From Cellulosilyticum sp. (GTDB taxonomy: Bacteria > Bacillota > Clostridia > Lachnospirales > Cellulosilyticaceae), in the NCBI GenBank assembly GCA_015058045.1, contig SVDC01000027.1:1-46656 (forward strand): DNA of 46,656 nt, given 5' to 3'. Positions 34,826-42,993 of the stretch are shown in pieces (position 1 is the first letter of the stretch; each line of letters starts with the position of its first letter). The notes under the pieces were generated by a model that had not been told where the DNA came from, searched no databases, and saw only the letters and a program-made list of their open reading frames with translations. The position numbers and the translations under genes are program-made.

Positions 34826-35965
34826 ATGAAAAAAGCAGTTTTATCTCTTGTGTTGGCCCTATGTTTAAGTGCTTCTCAAATCACTTATGCGACAGCTGCT
34901 TTACCAAAGGTGAAAGCGAAAGGTGCTGTGTTAATAGAGCAAGAAAGTGGTAGAGTTCTTTATGAACAAAATGCCTATGCACCTTTGCCTATGGCAAGTA
35001 CGACAAAGATTATGACCTGTATATTAGCACTAGAAAAAGGAAAGCTAGATGATATTGTAGTAACTTCGAAAAGAGCGAGCCAAGCACCACCTGTTAAGCT
35101 AAAACTAAAAGTAGGTGAAAAGCAGCGACTAGGTGACTTATTATATGCCTTAATGTTACAGTCAGATAATGATGTGGCTGTGGCTATTGCAGAACATATT
35201 GGAGGAAGTGTAGAAGGATTTTGTGAGATGATGACTGAAAAAGCAAGAGAAATAGGTGCACAAAACACTTCTTTTAAGACACCTAATGGATTAGATGCAG
35301 AAGGACATTATGCCACGGCATATGATATGGCACTTATAGGTGCTTATGCTTTAAATAATCCAGAGTTTGTAAAGATTGTAACCACCACTACTATTAGTAT
35401 TCCTACTGTGGATACAGAAAATAGTCAGCGTCATGACCTTCAAAATAAAAATCGTTTTATTTATACTTATGAAGGAGCAGATGGAATTAAAACAGGCTTT
35501 ACTAATAAGGCAGGACATTGCTTCGTAGGTGGCGCGAAAAAGAATGATATGCAACTAATTGCTACGGCATTAGGTTCTGGATGGGGAAAAGATGGTAAAA
35601 CACAAAAATATACAGATGTCATTAATATGATGAACTATGGTTTTAAGAACTATGAGAAGGTTGTACTGATTCAGCCTCAAGAAAATGTGGCAACAGTTCC
35701 TATGAAAAAAGCATTGGTAGAAGAGGTGACTGTGAGTTGTCAGGAAAAAGTCGTCTTACCATTAAATCAAGTAGAAAAAGAAAATGTTTATGTAAAGAAA
35801 GTCCTTCCAACAGAAGTTACTGCTCCTATTGCACAAGGTGAGGTAATAGGTGAAATGCAAGTGGTTTGTGAAGGGATTACTTTGGTGAAGGTCCCATTAA
35901 TTGTAAAAGAACCTGTTAAGAGGGCAAATGTACTAGATTATATTAAAAGATGGTTTAATAAATAA
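34826..35965 (+). CDS. D-alanyl-D-alanine carboxypeptidase, positional DacB
   Basis: Second D,D-carboxypeptidase of the window, 379 residues. Signal peptide MKKAVLSLVLALCLSASQ to about residue 24 (cleavage after an Ala). Active-site motifs STTK (Ser58-Lys61), SDN (113-115) and KTG (222-224). The C-terminus ends VLDYIKRWFNK, an amphipathic membrane-anchoring helix typical of this class. In B. subtilis scpB is followed (after ypuI) by dacB, the spore cortex enzyme, then spmA, spmB and rluB. Here rluB follows directly and spmAB are missing. I see no convincing promoter in the 93-bp gap. Confidence 0.9.
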   Translation: MKKAVLSLVLALCLSASQITYATAALPKVKAKGAVLIEQESGRVLYEQNAYAPLPMASTTKIMTCILALEKGKLDDIVVTSKRASQAPPVKLKLKVGEKQRLGDLLYALMLQSDNDVAVAIAEHIGGSVEGFCEMMTEKAREIGAQNTSFKTPNGLDAEGHYATAYDMALIGAYALNNPEFVKIVTTTTISIPTVDTENSQRHDLQNKNRFIYTYEGADGIKTGFTNKAGHCFVGGAKKNDMQLIATALGSGWGKDGKTQKYTDVINMMNYGFKNYEKVVLIQPQENVATVPMKKALVEEVTVSCQEKVVLPLNQVEKENVYVKKVLPTEVTAPIAQGEVIGEMQVVCEGITLVKVPLIVKEPVKRANVLDYIKRWFNK

Positions 35966-35987
35966 ATAAGTAAGTAAGAGGGGTCTT

Positions 35988-36704
35988 ATGAGATTACAAA
36001 AGTATTTAGCCAGTTGTGGCGTTGCTTCACGTAGAAAATGTGAAGAATATATATTAGAAGGCAAAGTTGCCGTTAATGGACAAGTTGTCCAAACTTTAGG
36101 TACAAAAGTTGCAGAAAAGGATGAAGTTACTTTTTGTGGTAAGATAGTAAGTTTACAAGAAACTTATGTTTATTATATGCTAAATAAGCCAGTTGGCTAT
36201 GTAACGACTGTACAAGATGAAAAACAAAGACAAACTGTTTTAGATTTAATTCATGATGAAAAACATCGTGTTTATCCGGTAGGGCGTCTGGATTATAATA
36301 CATCAGGATTATTACTTTTAACCAATGATGGAGAGCTTACGTATGGCTTAACCCATCCTAAGCATCATGTTAATAAATGCTATGAAGTAAAGGTAAAAGG
36401 TGTTTTGAGCCAAGAAGCGCAATATGCTTTAAAAAATGGTGTGTTATTAGAGGGGAAAATGACTTATCCTGCTCAGGTAAAAGTATTGCGTCAGGGAGAA
36501 AAATCGACATTATTTCAGTTAACCATTCATGAAGGTAGAAATAGGCAAGTACGTCGTATGTGTGAAGCAGTAGGTTACCCAGTACTTTCATTAAAAAGGG
36601 TATCTATTGGAAAATTAACTTTGGATGACTTAGCGTTAGGGCACTATAGAGCACTTACAGAAAAAGAAGTACAATATTTAAAAAAAGTTAGTCAAGGAGG
36701 CTAA
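35988..36704 (+). CDS. rluB: Pseudouridine synthase RluB
   Basis: RsuA/RluB family enzyme that makes pseudouridine in 23S rRNA (U2605 in E. coli). 238 residues. N-terminal S4 domain MRLQKYLASCGVASRRKCEEYILEGKVAVNG. Catalytic Asp102 is in PVGRLDYNTSGLLLLT, and IHEGRNRQVRRMCEAVGYPVLSLKR is the conserved C-terminal motif. GAGGGG precedes the start. Confidence 0.95.
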   Translation: MRLQKYLASCGVASRRKCEEYILEGKVAVNGQVVQTLGTKVAEKDEVTFCGKIVSLQETYVYYMLNKPVGYVTTVQDEKQRQTVLDLIHDEKHRVYPVGRLDYNTSGLLLLTNDGELTYGLTHPKHHVNKCYEVKVKGVLSQEAQYALKNGVLLEGKMTYPAQVKVLRQGEKSTLFQLTIHEGRNRQVRRMCEAVGYPVLSLKRVSIGKLTLDDLALGHYRALTEKEVQYLKKVSQGG

Positions 36705-36714
36705 AACATTGAAG

Positions 36715-36765
36715 TGAAAAGATGGTCTTACCAGAATCAAGGTAAGGCTGTCTTTTCATTTTGGA
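36715..36765 (+). terminator. Probable terminator after rluB
   Basis: TGAAAAGA pairs with TCTTTTCA (36751-36758) and TCTTACC with GGTAAGG, separated by a small internal loop (TGG/CTG), then ATTTTGG. Stem good, T tract short. Confidence 0.65.
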
Positions 36766-36789
36766 TGATTTTATTTTGCATCAAGAGTA

Positions 36790-36798
36790 TGTTATAAT
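36790..36798 (+). promoter_or_regulatory. Extended -10 promoter of the rpiR-family gene
   Basis: TGTTATAAT is a perfect extended -10 (TGn then TATAAT). No clear -35. Transcription would begin near 36805, which leaves no room for a ribosome binding site before ATG 36810 and supports ATG 36846 as the start. Confidence 0.6.
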
Positions 36799-36845
36799 AT
36801 ATAATAAATATGCTGGAGAGGAATGTCAAAAGGAAGGATTATATA

Positions 36846-37754
36846 ATGAATAAGAATGACTTAATCCATAGAATAAGAAAAAATATGCCTAAGTTAAGTA
36901 AGGGGCAGAAGTTAATCGCAAATTATATTCTAGATCACTATGAAAAAGCTGTATTTTTAACGGCTGCTAAGCTAGGATCTATAGTAGGGGTAAGCGAATC
37001 CACGGTTGTAAGATTTGCAAATGAATTAGGTTATGATGGTTATCCTAAATTTCAAGATGCCTTAGAAGAGTTAGTAAAAAGCAAATTAACGGCCATGCAA
37101 AGATTAGAAGTGACCACAGACCGTATTGATACAAGTCATGTCCTTAAAAGTGTCCTTCAAATGGATGAGGAAAAAATACGTAGTACTAGAGATCAAATCG
37201 ATGAAGAGGCTTTCAATCAAGCAGTAGATAGAATTATTGAGGCAAAGACTATTTATGTAATGGGTGTAAGAAGTTGTGCAGGTTTAGCAAGCTTTTTAGG
37301 ATTTTATCTTAATATTATTTTTGATAATATAAAAGTTGTTAATACCAATAGCGTAAGTGAAATGTTTGAGGCCATTCATCGTATAGATGAGAAAGATGTT
37401 ATTATTGGGATTAGTTTTCCACGTTACTCAAAACGTGTAATGAAATGCTTAGAGTTTGCACAAAGTAGAAAAGCTAGTGTAATTGCAGTTACAGATAGCT
37501 ATATTTCACCTATTGCAAGTTATGCAGACTATGCTTTAATCGGTAGTAGTGAAATGGTTTCGTTTGTAGACTCATTGGTTGCACCACTTAGTATTATTAA
37601 TGCTATTATTGTAGCTATTAGTTTACGAAAGAAAGATGAAATTGCAGTAAACTTAGAACGACTAGAAAATATTTGGGTTGAATATGAAGTATATGATGAT
37701 TCACATAGAGAATTATGGGCTATGCCGGATGAAAATAAAGAGAAATTTGATTAG
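36846..37754 (+). CDS. RpiR family transcriptional regulator (HTH + SIS)
   Basis: About 302 residues. N-terminal RpiR helix-turn-helix: LSKGQKLIANYILDHYEKAVFLTAAKLGSIVGVSESTVVRFANELGYDGYPKFQ. C-terminal sugar-isomerase (SIS) domain, about 110-260, with VMGVRSCAGLASFLG and IGISFPRYSKRVMKCLEFAQSRKASVIAVTDS, which usually binds a phosphosugar. No sugar genes are adjacent, so its target is unknown. GGAAGGA precedes ATG 36846. Located directly before aroH, probably co-transcribed. Confidence 0.9.
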   Translation: MNKNDLIHRIRKNMPKLSKGQKLIANYILDHYEKAVFLTAAKLGSIVGVSESTVVRFANELGYDGYPKFQDALEELVKSKLTAMQRLEVTTDRIDTSHVLKSVLQMDEEKIRSTRDQIDEEAFNQAVDRIIEAKTIYVMGVRSCAGLASFLGFYLNIIFDNIKVVNTNSVSEMFEAIHRIDEKDVIIGISFPRYSKRVMKCLEFAQSRKASVIAVTDSYISPIASYADYALIGSSEMVSFVDSLVAPLSIINAIIVAISLRKKDEIAVNLERLENIWVEYEVYDDSHRELWAMPDENKEKFD

Positions 37755-37770
37755 ATAGGGAGGAAACATC

Positions 37771-38139
37771 ATGTATGCAGTTAGTATCCGTGGGGCTATT
37801 ACAGTAGAGGAGAATAGTAAGGAAGCTATATTAGAAGCAACAGAGCTGATGTTACAGGAGATTTTAAAAGTAAACCAAATAGATCAAAAGAATATTATAC
37901 AAATGCACTTTAGTGCAACTAAAGATTTAGATGCAGTGTATCCAGCGGTAGCAGCAAGATCGCTTGGAATTACATCTGCGTCATTAATGTGTTTCCAAGA
38001 AATGTATGTGGTCGGCTCACTTGAGAAGTGTATCCGAGTAGATGTTTTAGTTGAGCAAGAGGGACTAACTCGTGACAATGTAAAACATCAATATTTAAGG
38101 GAAGCCAAAAGATTAAGACCAGATTTAGTGAAGGAGTAA
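37771..38139 (+). CDS. aroH: Chorismate mutase, AroH class
   Basis: Converts chorismate to prephenate for Phe/Tyr synthesis. 122 residues, monofunctional trimeric type. Arg7 in VSIRGAITVEENS, the QMHFSATKDLDAVYPAVAARSLG segment, Arg in CIRVDVLVE and the terminal HQYLREAKRLRPDL match B. subtilis AroH. GGGAGGAAA precedes the start. No other aromatic genes nearby. Confidence 0.95.
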   Translation: MYAVSIRGAITVEENSKEAILEATELMLQEILKVNQIDQKNIIQMHFSATKDLDAVYPAVAARSLGITSASLMCFQEMYVVGSLEKCIRVDVLVEQEGLTRDNVKHQYLREAKRLRPDLVKE

Positions 38140-38147
38140 GAAGTAAA

Positions 38148-38816
38148 ATGAAAACCTTTTCAATTGCAATTGATGGACCAGCAGGTGCGGGTAAAAGTAC
38201 AATCGCCAAAAAACTTGCTCATTTATTACAATGTATTTATGTAGATACGGGAGCAATGTATAGAAGTGTAGGGTATTACTGTATCCGAAATGGTATTAGC
38301 TTAGAAGATGAGGAAGCAGTGAGTAAGGAACTTCCTCAGATGGACATTGTACTTCAACATACATCAGATGGGCAACGTATTGTATTAAATGGAGAAGATG
38401 TGAGTCAGCAAATTAGAAACACAGAAGTAGCAGCTTCTGCTTCTAAAGTAGCTACTTATGGCGCAGTACGTAAGTCAATGGTGCAAAGACAACAAGAGAT
38501 GGCAAAGTCTACATCTATTATTATGGATGGAAGAGATATTGGAACAGTTGTATTACCATTTGCCACATTGAAGATTTTTTTAACAGCATCTGTAGAAGAA
38601 AGAGCTATGCGCCGCTTAAAAGAGTATGAAGAAAAAGGAATGGTTTGTAATCTAGAAAGTCTCAAAGAAGAAATTAGCTTAAGAGATAAGCAAGATTCAG
38701 AAAGAGAAATTTCTCCGCTTAAGCAAGCAGATGATGCCATTGTATTAGATACAACTCATATGGAAATTGATGAGATTGTAGCACATATTCAGATGTTGTT
38801 AAAAGAAAGACTGTAG
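38148..38816 (+). CDS. cmk: Cytidylate kinase
   Basis: Phosphorylates CMP and dCMP. 222 residues. P-loop IAIDGPAGAGKSTIAKKLA (about 5-22), VDTGAMYRSVGYY, and DGRDIGTVVLPFATLKIFLTAS with the lid RDKQDSEREISPLKQADDAIVLDTT. Its stop overlaps the ribosome binding site of ispH. Confidence 0.97.
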   Translation: MKTFSIAIDGPAGAGKSTIAKKLAHLLQCIYVDTGAMYRSVGYYCIRNGISLEDEEAVSKELPQMDIVLQHTSDGQRIVLNGEDVSQQIRNTEVAASASKVATYGAVRKSMVQRQQEMAKSTSIIMDGRDIGTVVLPFATLKIFLTASVEERAMRRLKEYEEKGMVCNLESLKEEISLRDKQDSEREISPLKQADDAIVLDTTHMEIDEIVAHIQMLLKERL

Positions 38817-38827
38817 GAGGAAATATT

Positions 38828-39664
38828 TTGGAAATTAGAATTGCAAAGACAGCAGGATTTTGCTTCGGTGTAAAACGTGCAGTAGACATGGCTTTTTCAA
38901 ATGTCAAAGAAGCTAATACTTATACTTATGGACCCATAATTCATAATGAAGTTATTACGGGAGCATTAGAAAAAGATGGTGTTTACGCGATTGATGATAT
39001 TGAAGGACGTGAAGTGAATAAACTTATTATTCGTTCTCATGGTGTTAGTCCAGAGATTTATGAAAAAAGTGAAGAAAGAGGAATTAATATAGTTGATGCC
39101 ACTTGTCCTTATGTGAAAAAAATTCATAATTATGTAGAAAAATATCATGCAAATGGATATTATATTATAGTTGCAGGTAATGAAAACCACCCAGAGATTC
39201 AAGGGATTAATGGATGGGCACATAATAAGTGCTATATTGCTAAAGATGTGGAAAGCTTAAAGGCAATGCATTTACCAGAAGGCAAGTATCTGTTAGTTGC
39301 TCAGACAACATATAAAAAAGAAGTAGTGGATGCTATGAAAGTTTATTTAGAAGAACAAGGCATCGAGTTTGAGTATATTAATACTATTTGCAATGCAACG
39401 AAAGAACGTCAAGAAGAAGTAGTACAGCTAGCCCAACAAACGGATTGTATGCTCATTTTAGGAAGTCCTAAAAGTGCAAATACAAAAGAATTATTTGAGA
39501 TAAGTAAAAAACATTGCTCAAATAGCTATTGTGTACAAGGTGCAGTAGAGCTTAAAGATGAAATGTTTACTGGATGTAACTGTGTAGGGATCACAGCTGG
39601 TGCTTCTACACCACAGTCTGTTATTGAAGAAGTGATCACTTATATTAATAAATTAGAACAGTAA
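38828..39664 (+). CDS. ispH: 4-hydroxy-3-methylbut-2-enyl diphosphate reductase IspH
   Basis: Iron-sulfur enzyme of the last step of the MEP isoprenoid pathway. 278 residues. The three cluster cysteines are Cys12 (AGFCFGVKRAV), Cys93 (DATCPYVKKIH) and Cys188 (NTICNATKERQEE). TTG start, 7 bases after GGAGG (38816-38820). In many clostridia ispH is fused to ribosomal protein S1 domains after cmk; here it is unfused and no S1 gene follows. Confidence 0.95.
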   Translation: MEIRIAKTAGFCFGVKRAVDMAFSNVKEANTYTYGPIIHNEVITGALEKDGVYAIDDIEGREVNKLIIRSHGVSPEIYEKSEERGINIVDATCPYVKKIHNYVEKYHANGYYIIVAGNENHPEIQGINGWAHNKCYIAKDVESLKAMHLPEGKYLLVAQTTYKKEVVDAMKVYLEEQGIEFEYINTICNATKERQEEVVQLAQQTDCMLILGSPKSANTKELFEISKKHCSNSYCVQGAVELKDEMFTGCNCVGITAGASTPQSVIEEVITYINKLEQ

Positions 39665-39677
39665 AAGGGGATAGTGT

Positions 39678-40454
39678 ATGAATTATGAGGGGTTTAAGGC
39701 ACAAGTTTTGATACTAACGGGGATTAATCTGTCTGCATATAAAGAAAATCAAATGAAAAGAAGAATTGACGCGCTTATTAAGAAAAATCAGTGTAATGGA
39801 TATGATGAGTATTTAATGCGTCTTAAAACAGATAAAAAAAGTTTAGAAGACTTTGTAGCCTATTTAACGATTAATGTGACAGAATTTTTTAGAAATCCTT
39901 CACAATGGGAAGTTTTAGAAAAATATATCTTTCCGCTGTTATTGGAGAAAAAACGTAGCATAAAGATATGGAGTGCAGCTTGTTCGACAGGAGATGAACC
40001 CTATTCTTTAGCCATGACACTTTCAAAGCTTTTACCGCTAAGTCAAATTGAAATTTTAGCAACAGATTTAGATAAAGAAGTATTGGAAAAAGCCAAAGAA
40101 GGTTTTTATTTATCTAGAAATCTAATCAACTTACCAAAGAGTTTTCAAGAAAAATTTATGGTACCTGTTGAAGGTGGGTATAAAATTAAAGACGAATTAA
40201 AGAAATGTATTACATTTAAGCAACACAATTTATTAAAGGATTCCTATCCAACAGGAATGGATCTTATTGTTTGTCGAAATGTACTCATTTATTTTACAGA
40301 AGAAGCAAAGAAAGAGATTTATACAAATTTTAATCGTTCATTAGTAGAACAAGGGATTTTATTTGTAGGAAGTACAGAACAAATTATTATGTGCCAAGAG
40401 TTTGGGTTTGAACCGAATAAGATATTCTTTTATCAAAAGAATAAAACAATCTAG
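39678..40454 (+). CDS. cheR: CheR-type protein-glutamate methyltransferase
   Basis: Methylates chemoreceptor glutamates with SAM. 258 residues: N-terminal helical domain with LSAYKENQMKRRIDALIKK and TEFFRN, then the SAM-binding domain with IWSAACSTGDEPYSLAMTL, EILATDLDKEVLEKAKEG and LIVCRNVLIYF, all conserved in CheR. It is an orphan: no receptors or other che genes are in the window. AAAGGGG precedes the start; ispH ends 13 bases upstream. Confidence 0.94.
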   Translation: MNYEGFKAQVLILTGINLSAYKENQMKRRIDALIKKNQCNGYDEYLMRLKTDKKSLEDFVAYLTINVTEFFRNPSQWEVLEKYIFPLLLEKKRSIKIWSAACSTGDEPYSLAMTLSKLLPLSQIEILATDLDKEVLEKAKEGFYLSRNLINLPKSFQEKFMVPVEGGYKIKDELKKCITFKQHNLLKDSYPTGMDLIVCRNVLIYFTEEAKKEIYTNFNRSLVEQGILFVGSTEQIIMCQEFGFEPNKIFFYQKNKTI

Positions 40455-40465
40455 GAGTAAATCAT

Positions 40466-40600
40466 ATGAATCAAGAGAAAGAACAAGTAGAAGAAAAAAA
40501 ATTAAAAACATGGGATGAAGCGATTAATGAGCTTCAAGCTTTTATAATCAAGTCTAAAAAAGAAGAGCAAGAAAATAAAGATAAAGAGAAAGAAAAATAG
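40466..40600 (+). CDS. Small charged ORF, 44 residues, unknown
   Basis: A short open frame follows cheR by 11 bases, with GGAG at 40454-40457 overlapping the cheR stop. It starts MNQEKEQVEEKKLKTWDEAI and continues NELQAFIIKSKKEEQENK before a Lys/Glu-rich end. A central KTWDEAINELQAFIIKS helix between charged ends looks like a small cytosolic helical protein. Good ribosome binding site and tight spacing make translation plausible. No family recognised. Confidence 0.5.
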   Translation: MNQEKEQVEEKKLKTWDEAINELQAFIIKSKKEEQENKDKEKEK

Positions 40601-40653
40601 CAATCGTTTGGTAAATTAGGGCTAAGAGAAAATTAATTAAGATGAAATAAGTG

Positions 40654-40693
40654 AAAAGGAGTTGGGATAAATATGTCCTAACTCCTTTTTGAT
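40654..40693. terminator. Bidirectional terminator between convergent units
   Basis: AAAAGGAGTTGGGA (40654-40667) pairs with TCCTAACTCCTTTT (40676-40689, one G-U) around an 8-base loop, and T or A runs flank both sides. It can end the cheR transcript rightward and the minus-strand exonuclease transcript leftward; the minus-strand CDS ends inside it. Confidence 0.88.
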
Positions 40694-41679
40694 TGATTCT
40701 GAAAAAATAAATAAAAAAGCTGTTTTGATAAGTAGTCGAAATTAAAATCACTATATTCAATATAAGTGTTTTGGATAGCATCATGCCATAAAGGAACCGT
40801 TATTTTATAAGAAGTCGCAAGTTTTAAGTAAGTACTTTCTTTGGAAATAACACATTCAGCTTTTGTTGCTTTCCGTCTACTGGTAGCAGGAATAAACTGT
40901 GCTAGTGATTTATGAATGAGTTGCTTTTGAGATTCAATATAATAATAATCCTTTAGAGGTTCTAAACTATGCTGAAGTGTCCCTTTAAAAATAGGGATAT
41001 CTAAATAAAGATAGCATTCCTCTTTATGATAGGAAAATTTCATATCATATGCAATGCCGGAAAAAGTATATTTAAAGGTTGATGGCAGTTGAAGTTTCAA
41101 CTGTAGGATATCTTCCTTTGGAGATTCACTAACTAATGCCCATTGATGAGCATTGGTTAAACTCATATACAGCTCAAAAAAAATCAGTAAGCTTTCAAGT
41201 TCTTCTTTTTGATGTTCTAAGATACAAGTCTTATAAATAGATAATGAGCTTGCAGTATAGGTTCTATAGAGTTTTACGATATCATAGCCAGTGGATTGGC
41301 ATTGACGTTTATACTGAAATAACGCTTCTAGTAAAATACGTTTTTTAGCAAAAGCCCTAAGCCCATTTTTCATATCGATGAGCTTTAGCTTTAAAAATAA
41401 CGAAGCATCTAATTGATGATAATTAAGCCTAGCTAAAATAAAAGGAAATTCAAACCCTTTTCCATAATAAGTAAAAATTGCCTCATAGTTTGAAAGAAAT
41501 TCTAAAAAACGTTGTAATAAGTTTTTTTCCTCATCAGGGTGTTCCAAGAAATAATGCGTTGTAGTGATTTTTTCATTAGCACCTAAGAAAGAAACCCCAA
41601 TACTTATAATTTGATCTTTAGTATGATCTAGACCCGTTGTTTCTATATCTAATAAAAGCACATGCTTAGGAAAGTGCAT
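40678..41679 (-). CDS. YprB-like ribonuclease H-fold (DEDD) exonuclease domain protein
   Basis: About 333 residues. The N-terminus HVLLLDIETTGLDHTKDQIISIGV carries the first exonuclease motif (Asp11, Glu13), followed by EAIFTYYGKGFEFPFILARLN, the second acidic motif region. The family (RNase_H_2, COG3359) is uncharacterised; its B. subtilis member YprB neighbours helicase YprA. The C-terminal half is not recognised. ATG 41679 has AAAGAGG about 7 bases upstream; a TTG at 41706 would overlap the upstream gene and has no good site. Confidence 0.8.
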   Translation of the reverse strand: MHFPKHVLLLDIETTGLDHTKDQIISIGVSFLGANEKITTTHYFLEHPDEEKNLLQRFLEFLSNYEAIFTYYGKGFEFPFILARLNYHQLDASLFLKLKLIDMKNGLRAFAKKRILLEALFQYKRQCQSTGYDIVKLYRTYTASSLSIYKTCILEHQKEELESLLIFFELYMSLTNAHQWALVSESPKEDILQLKLQLPSTFKYTFSGIAYDMKFSYHKEECYLYLDIPIFKGTLQHSLEPLKDYYYIESQKQLIHKSLAQFIPATSRRKATKAECVISKESTYLKLATSYKITVPLWHDAIQNTYIEYSDFNFDYLSKQLFYLFFQNQSKRS

Positions 41680-41692
41680 ACTGAGCCTCTTT

Positions 41693-42850
41693 CTAAAGCT
41701 TACCAATGGCTTTAAGATTTTTTTCTAAAGATAAATTGAGATTAAGGGTATCTGCTGCTTTTTGATAAGCATTAAAGCTAGGGGCATTAAAGTCTACATG
41801 AGATTTTAAAAGTGCCTTAATTAAAATGTTTTTAGGCGTATGCGCCATATCAATAAACTCCATAACAGTCACATCATAACCACAGCTTTCAAGAAGTTGA
41901 GCACGAAGGCCATCTGTAACAAGTGCAGCAATACGTTCTTTTAAGATACCATGTTTAAGGATAGAATTAAGAGCATCATTTTGAATTTGTGTATAAGCTT
42001 CATGGTGGCAACAAGGAACGGCTAAAATTACTTTTGCCCCCCAACCTACAGCCTTTTCTAGGGCAGCGTCTGTGGCTGTATTACAAGCATGAAGTGAAAC
42101 TACCATATCAATTGGCTGATTAGTCGTATAAGTTCCGATATCACCTACTTGGAAGTGGAGATGACTATAGCCTAACTTTTGAGCTAAGGCTTCACAAAAA
42201 GCAATCACATCTGCTTTAAGGTCTAAGCCGACTACTTCTACTTTGCGATGTAAAATAACCGTTAAATAATGATATAGTGCAAAGGTTAAGTAAGATTTAC
42301 CACAACCAAAATCAATAATACGAATTGGATCTGCTGTAAGCGTGCCCATACAATCTGCCACAAATTCTAGATAGCGATTAATTTGTTTATATTTGTCATA
42401 TTTAGAAGGTTTAATTTGCCCTTTTTCATCCATAAGACCTAATGCTTTTAAGAAGTCTTCTGAAGAAGCTGTATCTAAAAGATATTTTTTTTGTCTATTA
42501 TGTGAAAGATTAGTAGGTACTTTTAAGGAAGGGGCAAGTTTTTTGATGTGCATATTTCCTTTCTTATTAACTAAGCATTGATAGTCATGCTGAGCAGTGT
42601 AAAGTTGAATTTGTTTAAATCCACTACAGATTTCTTCAACTTTTAAAGAAATATCCTGAGGCGTAATGTTTTCGTGATATTCCTTATTATCTTTGGTCTT
42701 AGAGAATTGAAGTAAGAGTTCTTCTTTAATGAGAACAGGTTTAACCACGATTTTTTGATAATGGTCTTTGGTACGTGGATTACTCCAGATACAACGGATG
42801 AAAGTGTTGTTATGGAGTGAATCAGTTAATAAAGTAATTAATTCATTCAT
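41693..42850 (-). CDS. SAM-dependent methyltransferase, GSTCD-like family
   Basis: 385 residues. A ~120-residue N-terminal region of unknown fold, then a class I methyltransferase domain: motif I RIIDFGCGKSYLTFAL (about 177-192), VEVVGLDLKADVI, HFQVGDIGTY, and the family motif VVSLHACNTATDAAL with VPCCHHEAY. Substrate unknown, possibly RNA. Its downstream partner is the DEDD exonuclease 13 bases away, so the two form a small minus-strand operon. Confidence 0.8.
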   Translation of the reverse strand: MNELITLLTDSLHNNTFIRCIWSNPRTKDHYQKIVVKPVLIKEELLLQFSKTKDNKEYHENITPQDISLKVEEICSGFKQIQLYTAQHDYQCLVNKKGNMHIKKLAPSLKVPTNLSHNRQKKYLLDTASSEDFLKALGLMDEKGQIKPSKYDKYKQINRYLEFVADCMGTLTADPIRIIDFGCGKSYLTFALYHYLTVILHRKVEVVGLDLKADVIAFCEALAQKLGYSHLHFQVGDIGTYTTNQPIDMVVSLHACNTATDAALEKAVGWGAKVILAVPCCHHEAYTQIQNDALNSILKHGILKERIAALVTDGLRAQLLESCGYDVTVMEFIDMAHTPKNILIKALLKSHVDFNAPSFNAYQKAADTLNLNLSLEKNLKAIGKL

Positions 42851-42890
42851 TATATTTCTCCCAGTTTAAGTTACAAATTTACTGGTGAAA

Positions 42891-42919
42891 ATTATAGCAT
42901 AGTTTGTAAGGTCTCACAA
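42891..42919 (-). promoter_or_regulatory. Minus-strand promoter of the methyltransferase operon
   Basis: On the minus strand: TTGTGA (42919-42914), 17 bp, extended TGC-TATAAT (-10 at 42896-42891). It lies about 40 bp before the CDS start. Confidence 0.7.
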
Positions 42920-42956
42920 GGTAAGGTCTTATTGAGGCAGATATTTGAATAAAAGA

Positions 42957-42967
42957 TATGCTATAAT
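42957..42967 (+). promoter_or_regulatory. Extended -10 promoter of the helicase gene
   Basis: TATGCTATAAT contains TGC-TATAAT (-10 at 42962-42967). No good -35 at 17 bp. The same 11-mer is in mirror orientation in the divergent promoter at 42891-42901. Confidence 0.6.
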
Positions 42968-42993
42968 AAATCAATGAGAAAAGAGGTGAAGAG

